Part shown: positions 28,903 through 36,454 of the stretch, in pieces | Position numbering within the stretch: position 1 is the first letter of the stretch | Layout of the letters: every line of letters begins with the position of its first letter | Assembly: GCF_011947365.2 (NCBI RefSeq) | Contig: NZ_JAAVSH020000001.1 | Span: 613,119 to 677,118, forward strand | Length of the DNA stretch: 64,000 bases | Reading direction: 5' to 3' | Origin: an endosymbiont of Lamellibrachia barhami | GTDB taxonomy: Bacteria; Pseudomonadota; Gammaproteobacteria; Chromatiales; Chromatiaceae | The notes under the pieces: generated by a model | The model's database searches: none | The model's input: the letters and a program-made list of their open reading frames with translations, nothing else | Told to the model about the DNA's origin: nothing | Translations under genes and position numbers: made by a program

Positions 28903-30363
28903 ATGGTTTTCTCTTCATTTAAATTTATTGCTCTGCTGGTTATGTTGCTGCTGTCGTTAAGTGCGGTGGGGGGGAGTGTGCCGCTCAGCGTACAGGAAAA
29001 GGCATGGCTGGATCAGCAGGTGCAGGTTCGGGTGGGGTTGATTGATGGGATGGCGCCCATCAGCATCTACAAGCAAAACCGTCAGCCGTCGGGTATCGCT
29101 GCCGACTATCTGCGCTTTGTAAGCCGGAAGATGGGCCTGGAGCTGAAACTTGTTCCTTTCGAGGACAGGTCGGCCCTTGATGCAGCGATGATGGCAGGGG
29201 AGTTGGACGTGTCGGCCGTGGACGGCTGGACCCCGGAACGTGCTGAATTCCTGCTGTTCACCCGTCCCTATATCAATCTGCCCGGTGCGTTATATGCGTC
29301 TGGGCGCATGCCTCAACTGACGCTGCAGGAGTTGCCTGGAAAGCGGGTGGCGGTGGTGGAGCTGAGCGTCTGGCAGGATTGGCTGATGCGGGAGTTACCT
29401 GACACTACTCTGGTGAAGGTGTCGGGTGTTGCCGGGGGCTTGTTGAGTGTCGCCATGGGTGATGCGGATGCTTATCTTGGTGATACTGCGACTGCCAGGC
29501 ACCAGTTGACGCAGGGGGCTGCCACTGGCGTTATGGAGGTGGCACAGGCAGGGCGTTCAAGAGATCTTTCCTTTGCGGTTGGCAAGGACAATCAAATGCT
29601 CGTCAACATCCTGCAGAAAGGGCTGGACCGCATCTCACCTGAAGAGCAGTTGGAGATCCGCAAGCGTTGGCAGGTACTCGATCAGCCGCCGCTGTTACAG
29701 AATAGTTCAGTGGTGGTCATATTGTTGATCCTGCTGGCACTGCTTTGGATCGGTGTTTGGATCTGGGCTTTCAGGCGTCTGGTGGATCGCAAGGTGGCGC
29801 GCAGAATCGCTGGGTTGAAGCGATCTCTCAACCGGCGGCGGCGGGTTGAGAGAGAGCTGAAAGAGGATCGTGAACGATTAAGACTGCGATTGGCGCAGGT
29901 AGAGCGTGACAGTGGGATGGCCCAAAATCACCTCAGCCTGTTGGGGCTGTCGGTTCTGTTTGGCGGCTGGGAGTGGGATGTAAGGAGGGAGCGGCTGCGT
30001 TGGGACGACAATCTGCAACGGGTATTCGGCTTTCGGTCGGGAAGTTTCGATGGAACATTTGATGCCTACCTGGGTCGAATCCATGTTGACGATCGGGAAG
30101 CCGTAGTGGCAGCCTTCAAGAAAGCGCTGCAGGGTGGTGCGGATTTTCGCATCGAGTACAGGATCGTCAAACCGGATGGAGAGGTCGTGTGGTTGGTTGA
30201 TAGCGCTCGATTCGTTCGAAATGCAGGTGGCAGCGGTGCCCGTTTGCTTGGCGTGGCCCGGGTCAGTGAGGGGCGGGACGATCAGGGCATGTTAGCATCC
30301 ACCGGTTCGACGGCTACGAGTGAAGAGAAGCCCATACAGGGGTTTGCATATAAAGGTCTCTGA
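28903..30363 (+). CDS. Membrane sensor: periplasmic SBP_bac_3 domain plus PAS, no output domain
   Basis: The preferred ATG at 28903 begins a signal segment (FIALLVMLLLSLSAVGG). A solute-binding domain of the SBP_bac_3 type follows (VRVGLIDGMAPISIY, GIAADYLRFVSRKMG, GELDVSAVDGWTPERAEFLLF). A membrane helix (VVVILLILLALLWIGVWIWAF), a basic coiled coil and a PAS_3-like domain (GGWEWDVRRERLRWDDNLQRV) come next. The protein ends about 30 residues after the PAS. Homologous architectures normally continue to a GGDEF or kinase domain; none is present and the stop is clean. A GTG 17 codons upstream is an alternative start. Confidence 0.82.
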   Translation: MVFSSFKFIALLVMLLLSLSAVGGSVPLSVQEKAWLDQQVQVRVGLIDGMAPISIYKQNRQPSGIAADYLRFVSRKMGLELKLVPFEDRSALDAAMMAGELDVSAVDGWTPERAEFLLFTRPYINLPGALYASGRMPQLTLQELPGKRVAVVELSVWQDWLMRELPDTTLVKVSGVAGGLLSVAMGDADAYLGDTATARHQLTQGAATGVMEVAQAGRSRDLSFAVGKDNQMLVNILQKGLDRISPEEQLEIRKRWQVLDQPPLLQNSSVVVILLILLALLWIGVWIWAFRRLVDRKVARRIAGLKRSLNRRRRVERELKEDRERLRLRLAQVERDSGMAQNHLSLLGLSVLFGGWEWDVRRERLRWDDNLQRVFGFRSGSFDGTFDAYLGRIHVDDREAVVAAFKKALQGGADFRIEYRIVKPDGEVVWLVDSARFVRNAGGSGARLLGVARVSEGRDDQGMLASTGSTATSEEKPIQGFAYKGL

Positions 30364-30450
30364 AGCTGAGAACTTGATTTCCCCCGGGTTCTTGGGGGAA
30401 TGGGTATTGTTGAGGGCGCGAACTTCAGGGATGGAGAAGGAGTTATACAG

Positions 30451-31056
30451 ATGTTAATTCGTCTCGCACTGCTTTTAGTGCTGATGAGCGGGGCTCTACC
30501 CGCAATTGCCAGTGCCAGTATCGGGCCTTCCGAAAGGGTGCGGCATACGATGGATGATGTGGTGGGGGTTCTGAACGACAAGGGACTGACATCCGCAGAA
30601 CGCCGGGACCGTGTCAGCACCATCGTGGATGAAACCTTCGATTTTCAGGCAATGTCACAGGTTATTCTGGCGGCCAACTGGAGAAAGGCATCCCCAAATC
30701 AACGGGCGCGTTTTGTCGAACTGTTCCGGGAGTTGCTGGAGAATACCTATTTCTCCGCTCTGGACAGCTATTCAGGCCAGACCGCACGTTTAGGCAGGGA
30801 GCGGGTAAAGGGCAAACGGGCACAAGTACAGACATTTGTCATTACCAGTAGCGCTGAGATACCGGTCAGTTACAAACTGCGACAGAAACAGGATGATTGG
30901 TTCGTCTATGATGTAATTGTGGATGGTGTCAGTCTTATCAGTAACTACAGAACGAGCTTTCGCAACCTGGTCAAGCAGAAGGGGATGGATGGTCTGCTTG
31001 AGCAACTGCAGCAGAAGGTTGCTAAATTAAGGTCGAAGCAGACACCAGTGCAATAG
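30451..31056 (+). CDS. MlaC/Ttg2D family periplasmic lipid-binding protein
   Basis: The ATG at 30451 follows GAAGGAG and begins a signal peptide (LALLLVLMSGALPAIASA). The mature 180 residues show the MlaC pattern: RRDRVSTIVDETFDFQAMSQ, LAANWRKASPNQRARFVELF, DDWFVYDVIVDGVSLISNYR and SFRNLVKQKGMDGLL. MlaC carries phospholipid between the outer-membrane complex and the MlaFEDB ABC transporter. The other mla genes are not here, so this may be a stand-alone homologue with a different lipid ligand. Confidence 0.88.
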   Translation: MLIRLALLLVLMSGALPAIASASIGPSERVRHTMDDVVGVLNDKGLTSAERRDRVSTIVDETFDFQAMSQVILAANWRKASPNQRARFVELFRELLENTYFSALDSYSGQTARLGRERVKGKRAQVQTFVITSSAEIPVSYKLRQKQDDWFVYDVIVDGVSLISNYRTSFRNLVKQKGMDGLLEQLQQKVAKLRSKQTPVQ

Positions 31057-31062
31057 CTTTAC

Positions 31063-31120
31063 AGGAGGCTGTCGGGTTTATCCGTTTGCAGCCAAACAGC
31101 GTTAAACCCGACAGCCTCCT
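31063..31120 (+). terminator. Hairpin after MlaC-like gene
   Basis: An exact 18-bp inverted repeat (AGGAGGCTGTCGGGTTTA and its complement) surrounds a 22-base loop. There is no T-run, so it may act as an RNA-stabilising or Rho-linked hairpin rather than a classical terminator. Confidence 0.65.
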
Positions 31121-31263
31121 TGCGTGCAAACACCCTCTTCTGAGACTGCTACACTTGCTGTAGTGTAGCCAATGCACCTACACCCGCGTTGTTCAAGATA
31201 GCCCCATTGATTCCAGACAGCACAGATTATCCCAATAACAAGATCATCTGAAGGAGAAGCTTC

Positions 31264-32136
31264 ATGTTTAGAAAGACACTCATCACTGTCGCAATAGCGA
31301 CGATTTTGCATCTAAGTGCAACGGTCTTTGCCGATGCCACCGTCGCCCCGGATGCCGCTGCCGATGCAACGGCCATCGAGCAGGAGGTTATCGCAGACTC
31401 GCAAGTGGCCACCGAGGAGGCGTCAGCAGAAGCTGCTCCGGTCGTGGCAATTGAGTCTGTGCCGAAAGAGAGTGTCGCAGTCACCACCGAGGCGCCTGTA
31501 GTGGAGAAGAGCGTTGCCGCCCCCGCCGAGGCCTCTGCACCTGTGGCAGCAGCCCCCGCAGGCAGGGGGATGATGGCGCATCACCGGTCGATGCAATCCA
31601 TGGAAGAGCGTATGAAAGCGCGTGAAAAACGCTACGAGGCGCTGCAGAAACGGGCGCTCGAGTCGGGCGTGCTGCTCCCAGACCGTCCCACATGGATGGA
31701 TAAACCTGAAGTGGCGGATCTGCGTCCCTCCATGGAAGAGCGTATGGAGAGGATGAAGGCGCTCCGCAACATGAATTCGGAAGAGCGGGATGCCTATCGC
31801 CTTGAGCGTTATCAGGAGATGCGGGAACGTGCGGCTGAAGTGGGACTTGATCTGCCCGAGAAGCCCCCGTGGAAAGATCGCCCCGCAAGACCTGAATTGA
31901 ATCAGGATGATGAGTGGGCCAGGCAGCAGGCAGTGATCGACGGCATGACGCCGGAAGAGCGTGCCGCTTGTCATGCAATGCATCGTCGCCATATGCGACA
32001 GATGGGACCGGGTCGCGGCATGATGCAGCGTCCCCAGATGCCGGCGATGCCTGGGCGTGGATTTGGTCCGGGCCGTATGATGGGGCCGGGAGCCGGGTAC
32101 GGTCCCCAGGGCGACTTCTGGGATCCAAGCCGCTGA
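31264..32136 (+). CDS. Secreted Met/Pro/Arg-rich repeat protein, unknown function
   Basis: The 290-residue protein has a strong ribosome-binding site (GAAGGAG) and a signal peptide (residues 1-23). An Ala/Val/Glu-rich low-complexity stretch runs to about residue 95. Two imperfect repeats follow, each with SMEERM, a helical Arg/Glu-rich part, and an L-P-[DE]-[RK]-P-x-W-[MK]-D turn (LLPDRPTWMDKP and DLPEKPPWKDRP). The C-terminus has MTPEERAACHAMHRRHMRQM and a Gly/Met/Pro tail. The His/Met content suggests possible metal binding. I do not recognise a family. Confidence 0.7.
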   Translation: MFRKTLITVAIATILHLSATVFADATVAPDAAADATAIEQEVIADSQVATEEASAEAAPVVAIESVPKESVAVTTEAPVVEKSVAAPAEASAPVAAAPAGRGMMAHHRSMQSMEERMKAREKRYEALQKRALESGVLLPDRPTWMDKPEVADLRPSMEERMERMKALRNMNSEERDAYRLERYQEMRERAAEVGLDLPEKPPWKDRPARPELNQDDEWARQQAVIDGMTPEERAACHAMHRRHMRQMGPGRGMMQRPQMPAMPGRGFGPGRMMGPGAGYGPQGDFWDPSR

Positions 32137-32146
32137 TGAGGCGTAG

Positions 32147-32227
32147 GCCCGATCAAGCGTAGCGGATCGGGCAACCCGGGTTTGAAATAGAAGACCTGTG
32201 AAGCCGGTTCCGCAAGCTTGAACCGGC
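32147..32227. repeat. Two GATCAAGCG-type palindromes
   Basis: The first (32147-32172) has exact arms GCCCGATC/GATCGGGC. The second (32203-32227) has GCCGGTTC/GAACCGGC. They lie between convergent genes and may terminate transcription. Confidence 0.75.
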
Positions 32228-32893
32228 CTATCCCTCGCTATATTGCCGTCTGGCGCCAGCCACCAGCGCTGCTGCCGATTCCCGGCTCAGGTAACGCCAG
32301 GGCCTGGGCAGCAAACCGGGCACCAGTGACTGGTATCGCTGATAGACCTCACCATGATAGACCACCAGTTTGCGCTCCTCGATACGTGAGCCGTAGATGA
32401 AGTAGAGCGTCATCATAATCGCTGAGACCAGCATCGCGGCGTCCATTTCCCGACTCCAGATCAATACCAGTCCCAGGCTGTACCAAGGGTGTCTGACGAA
32501 GCGGTGCAGGGGGGAGATGTGGAAATTCTCCTGGTCGTGAACCTCCCGGATACGCAGCCGCAGCTGGCGCAGGCCGATAAACTCTCCGCTATCGTAATAA
32601 CGCATCGACCATAGAAAACCGAGGATCGCCAGCAGCGTCAGGCCGTAGGTGAACCAGGTCAGGGCAGCATTGAACTCCCATAGAGGTGTGCTGTGCCAAT
32701 GCCACATCAATCCCAACGGCGGCAGCAGTAACAGCACAGCGAGCAGGTTGAAACTGATGCGATACCAAGGCATGAAAGCGGGAAAATGTTTTGCAACCCA
32801 GTGCTTGGCTGTGAGAGATGCAAGTAGCGAGTGGCTCAGAAAATAGAGCAACCAGAGCGTGGCGAGTATGAGCAGGTTTCCGTATTCGTGCAT
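32228..32893 (-). CDS. Membrane methyltransferase-like protein (ICMT/PEMT type)
   Basis: The ATG at 32893 gives 221 residues with about five membrane helices. The C-terminal half carries the isoprenylcysteine carboxyl methyltransferase-like signature: HRFVRHPWYSLGLVLIW, then YFIYGSRIEERKLVVYHGEVYQRYQ. In this family these segments bind SAM at the membrane face. The substrate is unknown. NnrU-like proteins near denitrification genes share a similar topology, but this gene is far from the nir cluster. The upstream extension to 32983 is not supported. Confidence 0.75.
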   Translation of the reverse strand: MHEYGNLLILATLWLLYFLSHSLLASLTAKHWVAKHFPAFMPWYRISFNLLAVLLLLPPLGLMWHWHSTPLWEFNAALTWFTYGLTLLAILGFLWSMRYYDSGEFIGLRQLRLRIREVHDQENFHISPLHRFVRHPWYSLGLVLIWSREMDAAMLVSAIMMTLYFIYGSRIEERKLVVYHGEVYQRYQSLVPGLLPRPWRYLSRESAAALVAGARRQYSEG

Positions 32894-33007
32894 TTTTTTC
32901 CAGGTGCCTGTTAAAGAGTGATGGCAAAGGGTTGGAGTCTGGGTAGGTTGGGTTAGGCTGTCTTTTTGGTCGCAACCCAACAATATGCGCCGTTAGACCC
33001 AGATTCC

Positions 33008-33806
33008 CTATGACGATTTTAGACGATCCAGCCGCAGCCGCTGGCGCTCGTCAAATAGACGCCGGGAGCCGAGCCAGACTGCCGCCGTGGCGCCGAAGCC
33101 GGTGCCGGCAGAGATCAACAGCAGTATCAGTATCTGATATTTTGCCGCTTCGAAGGGGGGGCTGCCGGCGAGTATTTGGCCGGTCATCATGCCTGGCAGG
33201 CTGACCACGCCAGCGGCGGCCATGGCATTGATGATGGGAATCAGACCGCTACGCAGGGCGTTGCGGCGAATCTCTTTGATGGCGTTATGCCAGTCGTGGC
33301 CCAACATCAACCGCGCCTCGATCTGCTGGCGCTGCTGCCAGGCGTTGTGGGTGAGATTGTCGAGACTGATGGCGATGCCGGACATGGTATTGCCCAAGAG
33401 CATCCCCAGCAGCGGTATCAGGTACTGTACCGAATACCAGGGCTCCACATGGATGATCACGTTGAGCGCCAGAATCGTCACGCTGAAGGATGAGATGAAC
33501 ATGGAGAGGGTACCCACCCCCATGCCCCAGATCCCGCTGAAGCGCCGTGCCTGCCGGGCCATGACCTCGTAACCCGCCATAAAGAGCATGAAGAGCGCCA
33601 GAGCTGCAATAAACAGGGGGGTGGGACTGGGCGAAGAGGCTTTTCAATACCAGTCCCAGCAGGGTCAGTTGCACGATGCTGCGCAGGGCGGCGATCAGCA
33701 GTTTTCGTTCCACACCGAGAGAGAGGCGGAAGGTGAGCATCGCCAACAGCAGCACCAGACCGGCTGCCAGACCAATGTCGAGGGCGCTGAGCCGGATCAG
33801 TTCCAT
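33008..33806 (-). CDS. fetB: UPF0014 permease FetB, split by a frameshift
   Basis: Two frames make one protein. The N-terminal piece (MELIRLSALDIGLAAGLVLL to LVLKSLFAQSHPP) is followed in another frame by LFIAALALFMLFMAGYEVMARQARR to the end at 33008. The break is at CACCCCCCTG near 33617, where one added C restores the frame. The joined protein has seven or so membrane helices and the family motif LLGMLLGNTMSGIAI. FetAB exports iron in E. coli and relates to oxidative stress. It overlaps fetA by 10 bases. Confidence 0.85.
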
Positions 33807-34402
33807 GTTGTCTCCTGCAGCCTGCCCTGAACAATCTGCAGATGCCGGTGGGCGACCCGCTGTTGCTGCGCCGGGTCGTGGGTGACCCAGATCACCGCGC
33901 TATCGTGTTTTTTTCGCCACTGGTCGATGAGGACTTCCACCCGCTCCCTGTTTGTCTGATCCAGGTTCGCGGTGGGTTCGTCCAGCAACAGAACCTGGGG
34001 CTGGTTGAGCAGCAGCCGGGCCAGGCCGAAACGCTGTTTCTCGCCACTGGATAACCGGGAGACAGACCAGTTTTTGCTCTCGGGTGGAAGGTCGAGCGAC
34101 TGCAGCAGAGAGAGATCCTGCTGCGGCAGGTGGTCGATGATCCGCTCAGCCCACCAGGCGCTTTCTGCGGGTAGCAGGCCGACCCGTCGGCGCCATTCAG
34201 ATCCGGTGAGTGACTGGCGAGGTGTCTGGTCGACGAAGGCTTCCCCCTGATGTTGCGCATCGAGATCTGCGATGGCGCGCAGCAGCAGCGACTTGCCGCA
34301 ACCCGAGGGGCCGGTAAGCGTGATGCACTCCCCGGCCGTCAGCTCGAGATCGAAGGCAGCGAGCAGAGGTGTCTGGAAGGCTTTTAGGGTCAGGCTGCCC
34401 AT
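33797..34402 (-). CDS. fetA: ABC transporter ATP-binding protein FetA-like
   Basis: The 201 residues have a complete ABC ATPase: Walker A GPSGCGKS, signature RLSSGEKQRFGLARLL, Walker B QVLLLDEPTANLD and the switch His in VIWVTHDP. The short length and pairing with the UPF0014 permease indicate the FetAB (YbbLM) exporter. It ends 10 bases inside the permease gene and begins 11 bases after trmB. Confidence 0.9.
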   Translation of the reverse strand: MGSLTLKAFQTPLLAAFDLELTAGECITLTGPSGCGKSLLLRAIADLDAQHQGEAFVDQTPRQSLTGSEWRRRVGLLPAESAWWAERIIDHLPQQDLSLLQSLDLPPESKNWSVSRLSSGEKQRFGLARLLLNQPQVLLLDEPTANLDQTNRERVEVLIDQWRKKHDSAVIWVTHDPAQQQRVAHRHLQIVQGRLQETTWN

Positions 34403-34412
34403 GAGGGGTTGC

Positions 34413-35111
34413 TCAGTCGCAACGCCGGAAGATCAGATCCCAGACGCCGTGACCCAGGCGCTGGCCCCGCTGTTCGAAGTGGGTCAGGGGACGATCCGAG
34501 GGGCGTGGGGAGAAGTTTCCCCGGCCTGCGCTGTTGGTAAAACCCGCCGCTTCGCTGAGTACCTGCAGCATCTGTTTGGCATAGTGCTCCCAGTCGGTGG
34601 CCATGTGCAGAAAGCCGCCGGGCTTGAGCGCCTGGTGCGCCAGCTGTGTGAACTCCGGTTGTACGATGCGGCGCTTATGGTGTTTCTTCTTGGGCCAGGG
34701 GTCGGGAAAGAACAGGTAGAGTCCATCCAGGCAGCCGGCTGGCAGATGGTGGCGCAACAGCTCCATGGCATCGCTCTTCAGTATGCGTGCATTGTCGCTG
34801 TCGTTCTCTTCCAGTTTCAGCATCAGGCTGCCGACGCCGGGGCCGTGCACCTCGACGCCAAGGTGGTTCCGCTCTGGATGGCGAGCCGCCAGTGCAGCCA
34901 GGGTCTCCCCGTTGCCGCAGCCGATCTCAAGAAACAGGGGGTGATTGTTGCTGAAAATGGTGGCCGGATCCATCAGGCCTGTGGCAGGAAGCTCCAGTCC
35001 GTAACGGGGCCAGAGTTCCTCGAAGGCCCGCTTCTGGGCCTGGGTGGTGCGGCTCTGGCGCAGCACGAAGCTGCGGATCGGGCGATGGGTTGTCGATGCC
35101 TCTTCTTCCAT
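34413..35111 (-). CDS. trmB: tRNA (guanine-N7)-methyltransferase TrmB
   Basis: The 232-residue enzyme methylates G46 in tRNA using SAM. The SAM loop is FLEIGCGNGETL and the catalytic/RNA region is LYLFFPDPWPKKKHHKRR. The N-terminal RSFVLRQSRTTQAQ and C-terminal DLIFRR fit the bacterial single-subunit type. It probably starts the trmB-fetA-fetB operon, with an ATG at 35111. Confidence 0.96.
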   Translation of the reverse strand: MEEEASTTHRPIRSFVLRQSRTTQAQKRAFEELWPRYGLELPATGLMDPATIFSNNHPLFLEIGCGNGETLAALAARHPERNHLGVEVHGPGVGSLMLKLEENDSDNARILKSDAMELLRHHLPAGCLDGLYLFFPDPWPKKKHHKRRIVQPEFTQLAHQALKPGGFLHMATDWEHYAKQMLQVLSEAAGFTNSAGRGNFSPRPSDRPLTHFEQRGQRLGHGVWDLIFRRCD

Positions 35112-35142
35112 TTAAGCAGTGTCCGTCCTGAAGCACTGTTTT

Positions 35143-35220
35143 AACCACGAAGCGCACGAAGTACACGAAGAAAATTTATGGCTAATCAATTTTTTACCTT
35201 CGTGCCCTTCCTTTGTGGTT
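35143..35220. repeat. Imperfect inverted repeat (AACCACGAAG arms)
   Basis: AACCACGAAGCGCACGAAG faces CTTCGTGCCCTTCCTTTGTGGTT across about 35 bases. It lies between thiG and trmB, both on the minus strand, and could be a terminator of the thi operon or a dispersed repeat. Confidence 0.55.
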
Positions 35221-35274
35221 GGATGCGGGCTTCCGGACGGATAATAACCAGTGTTCATTATCATTCGCTATGGA

Positions 35275-36072
35275 TCAGAAAAAGAGTCCGTCCATCGGCG
35301 AAGAGGCGGAGGCGAACCGCTTGGCGGGCATGCGTCCGGCGAGGTAGGCTTCGCGCCCGGCCTGGATGCCCTTCTTCATGGCGGAGGCCATGAGTATCGG
35401 CTTCTGGGCGGCGGCGATAGCGGTATTCATCAGCACGCCGTCGCAGCCCAGTTCCATGGCAACTGCAGCGTCGGAGGCGGTACCCACGCCGGCGTCCACC
35501 AGGATCGGCACATTGGCGTTCTCCACGATGGTGCGGATGTTCAGGCGGTTGCGAACGCCAAGTCCGGAGCCGATAGGGGCGGCCAGCGGCATCACCGCAA
35601 CGCAGCCTATCTCTTCCAGCTGTTTGGCCACGATAGGGTCGTCGTTGGTGTAGACCATGACGTCGAAGCCGTCCTTGATCAGCTCTTCGGCGGCACCCAG
35701 GGTCGCAATGACGTCGGGGAAAAGCGTCTTCTCATCACCCAGAACCTCCAGCTTCACCAGGTTGTGCCCATCGAGCAGTTCCCTGGCCAGGCGGCAGGTG
35801 CGCACGGCAGTTTTGGCATCGAAGCAACCGGCGGTATTGGGCAGATAGGTGAATTCACTGGGCGGAAGTATCTCCAGGATGCTCGGCTCGTCCTTATTCT
35901 GTCCCATGTTGGTGCGGCGCACTGCGATGGTGACGATCTCGGCGCCACTGGCCTCGATGGCGGCGCGGGTCTCGGCCATGTCTTTGTATTTGCCGGTACC
36001 CACCAGTAGGCGGGAGGTGAATTCGCGGCCGGCGACGGTAAAAGAGTCGGTTCTGCTATTTTCGTTAGACAT
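35275..36072 (-). CDS. thiG: Thiazole synthase ThiG
   Basis: The 265 residues form the TIM-barrel enzyme that makes the thiazole phosphate moiety of thiamine from DXP, dehydroglycine and ThiS-thiocarboxylate. Motifs are [34 protein letters not shown] with the Schiff-base Lys, GSGLGVRN and [15 protein letters not shown]. It lies 54 bases downstream of thiS. No TPP riboswitch is apparent upstream. Confidence 0.97.
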   Translation of the reverse strand: MSNENSRTDSFTVAGREFTSRLLVGTGKYKDMAETRAAIEASGAEIVTIAVRRTNMGQNKDEPSILEILPPSEFTYLPNTAGCFDAKTAVRTCRLARELLDGHNLVKLEVLGDEKTLFPDVIATLGAAEELIKDGFDVMVYTNDDPIVAKQLEEIGCVAVMPLAAPIGSGLGVRNRLNIRTIVENANVPILVDAGVGTASDAAVAMELGCDGVLMNTAIAAAQKPILMASAMKKGIQAGREAYLAGRMPAKRFASASSPMDGLFF

Positions 36073-36126
36073 GTTCTTTATCGGAAGTTTGAATGGCTGG
36101 ACGTGGATGATATCGGTTGATCTGCT

Positions 36127-36327
36127 TTATCCGCCGCCGACGGCGTGGATGATCTCAATCTTGTCACCGGCGTGCAGGTGATGGCCGCTGAAGGTGCTTC
36201 GGGGAATCAGTTCCTCATTGACCTCGACGGCGATCCGCTGCTCTGTGAGCTCAAGTTGTTCAATCAATCCTACCATGTCCGTGTCATCGGGGATTTGCTT
36301 TTCTGCGCCGTTTATATAAATCTGCAT
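36127..36327 (-). CDS. thiS: Sulfur carrier protein ThiS
   Basis: The ATG at 36327 gives a 66-residue beta-grasp protein (MQIYINGAEKQI) ending in the required Gly-Gly (HAVGGG). It carries sulfur as a C-terminal thiocarboxylate to ThiG. The longer frame to 36501 includes no further conserved sequence. Confidence 0.95.
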   Translation of the reverse strand: MQIYINGAEKQIPDDTDMVGLIEQLELTEQRIAVEVNEELIPRSTFSGHHLHAGDKIEIIHAVGGG

Positions 36328-36454
36328 CTTCAGGTCTCTGCGCTGACAATCAAGGGCTGGATGTAGCCAAACGGCGAGTTTACACCAATCCGGCGGTGCA
36401 TATAAATGGAGACGCAACGGAAGTATTGATCTCAAGGTTTGGGGAGCGGGTCTT

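Noticed and set aside
36328-36454. TPP riboswitch upstream of thiS-thiG
   Set aside because: The conserved CUGAGA and ACCUGA elements are not seen in the leader.
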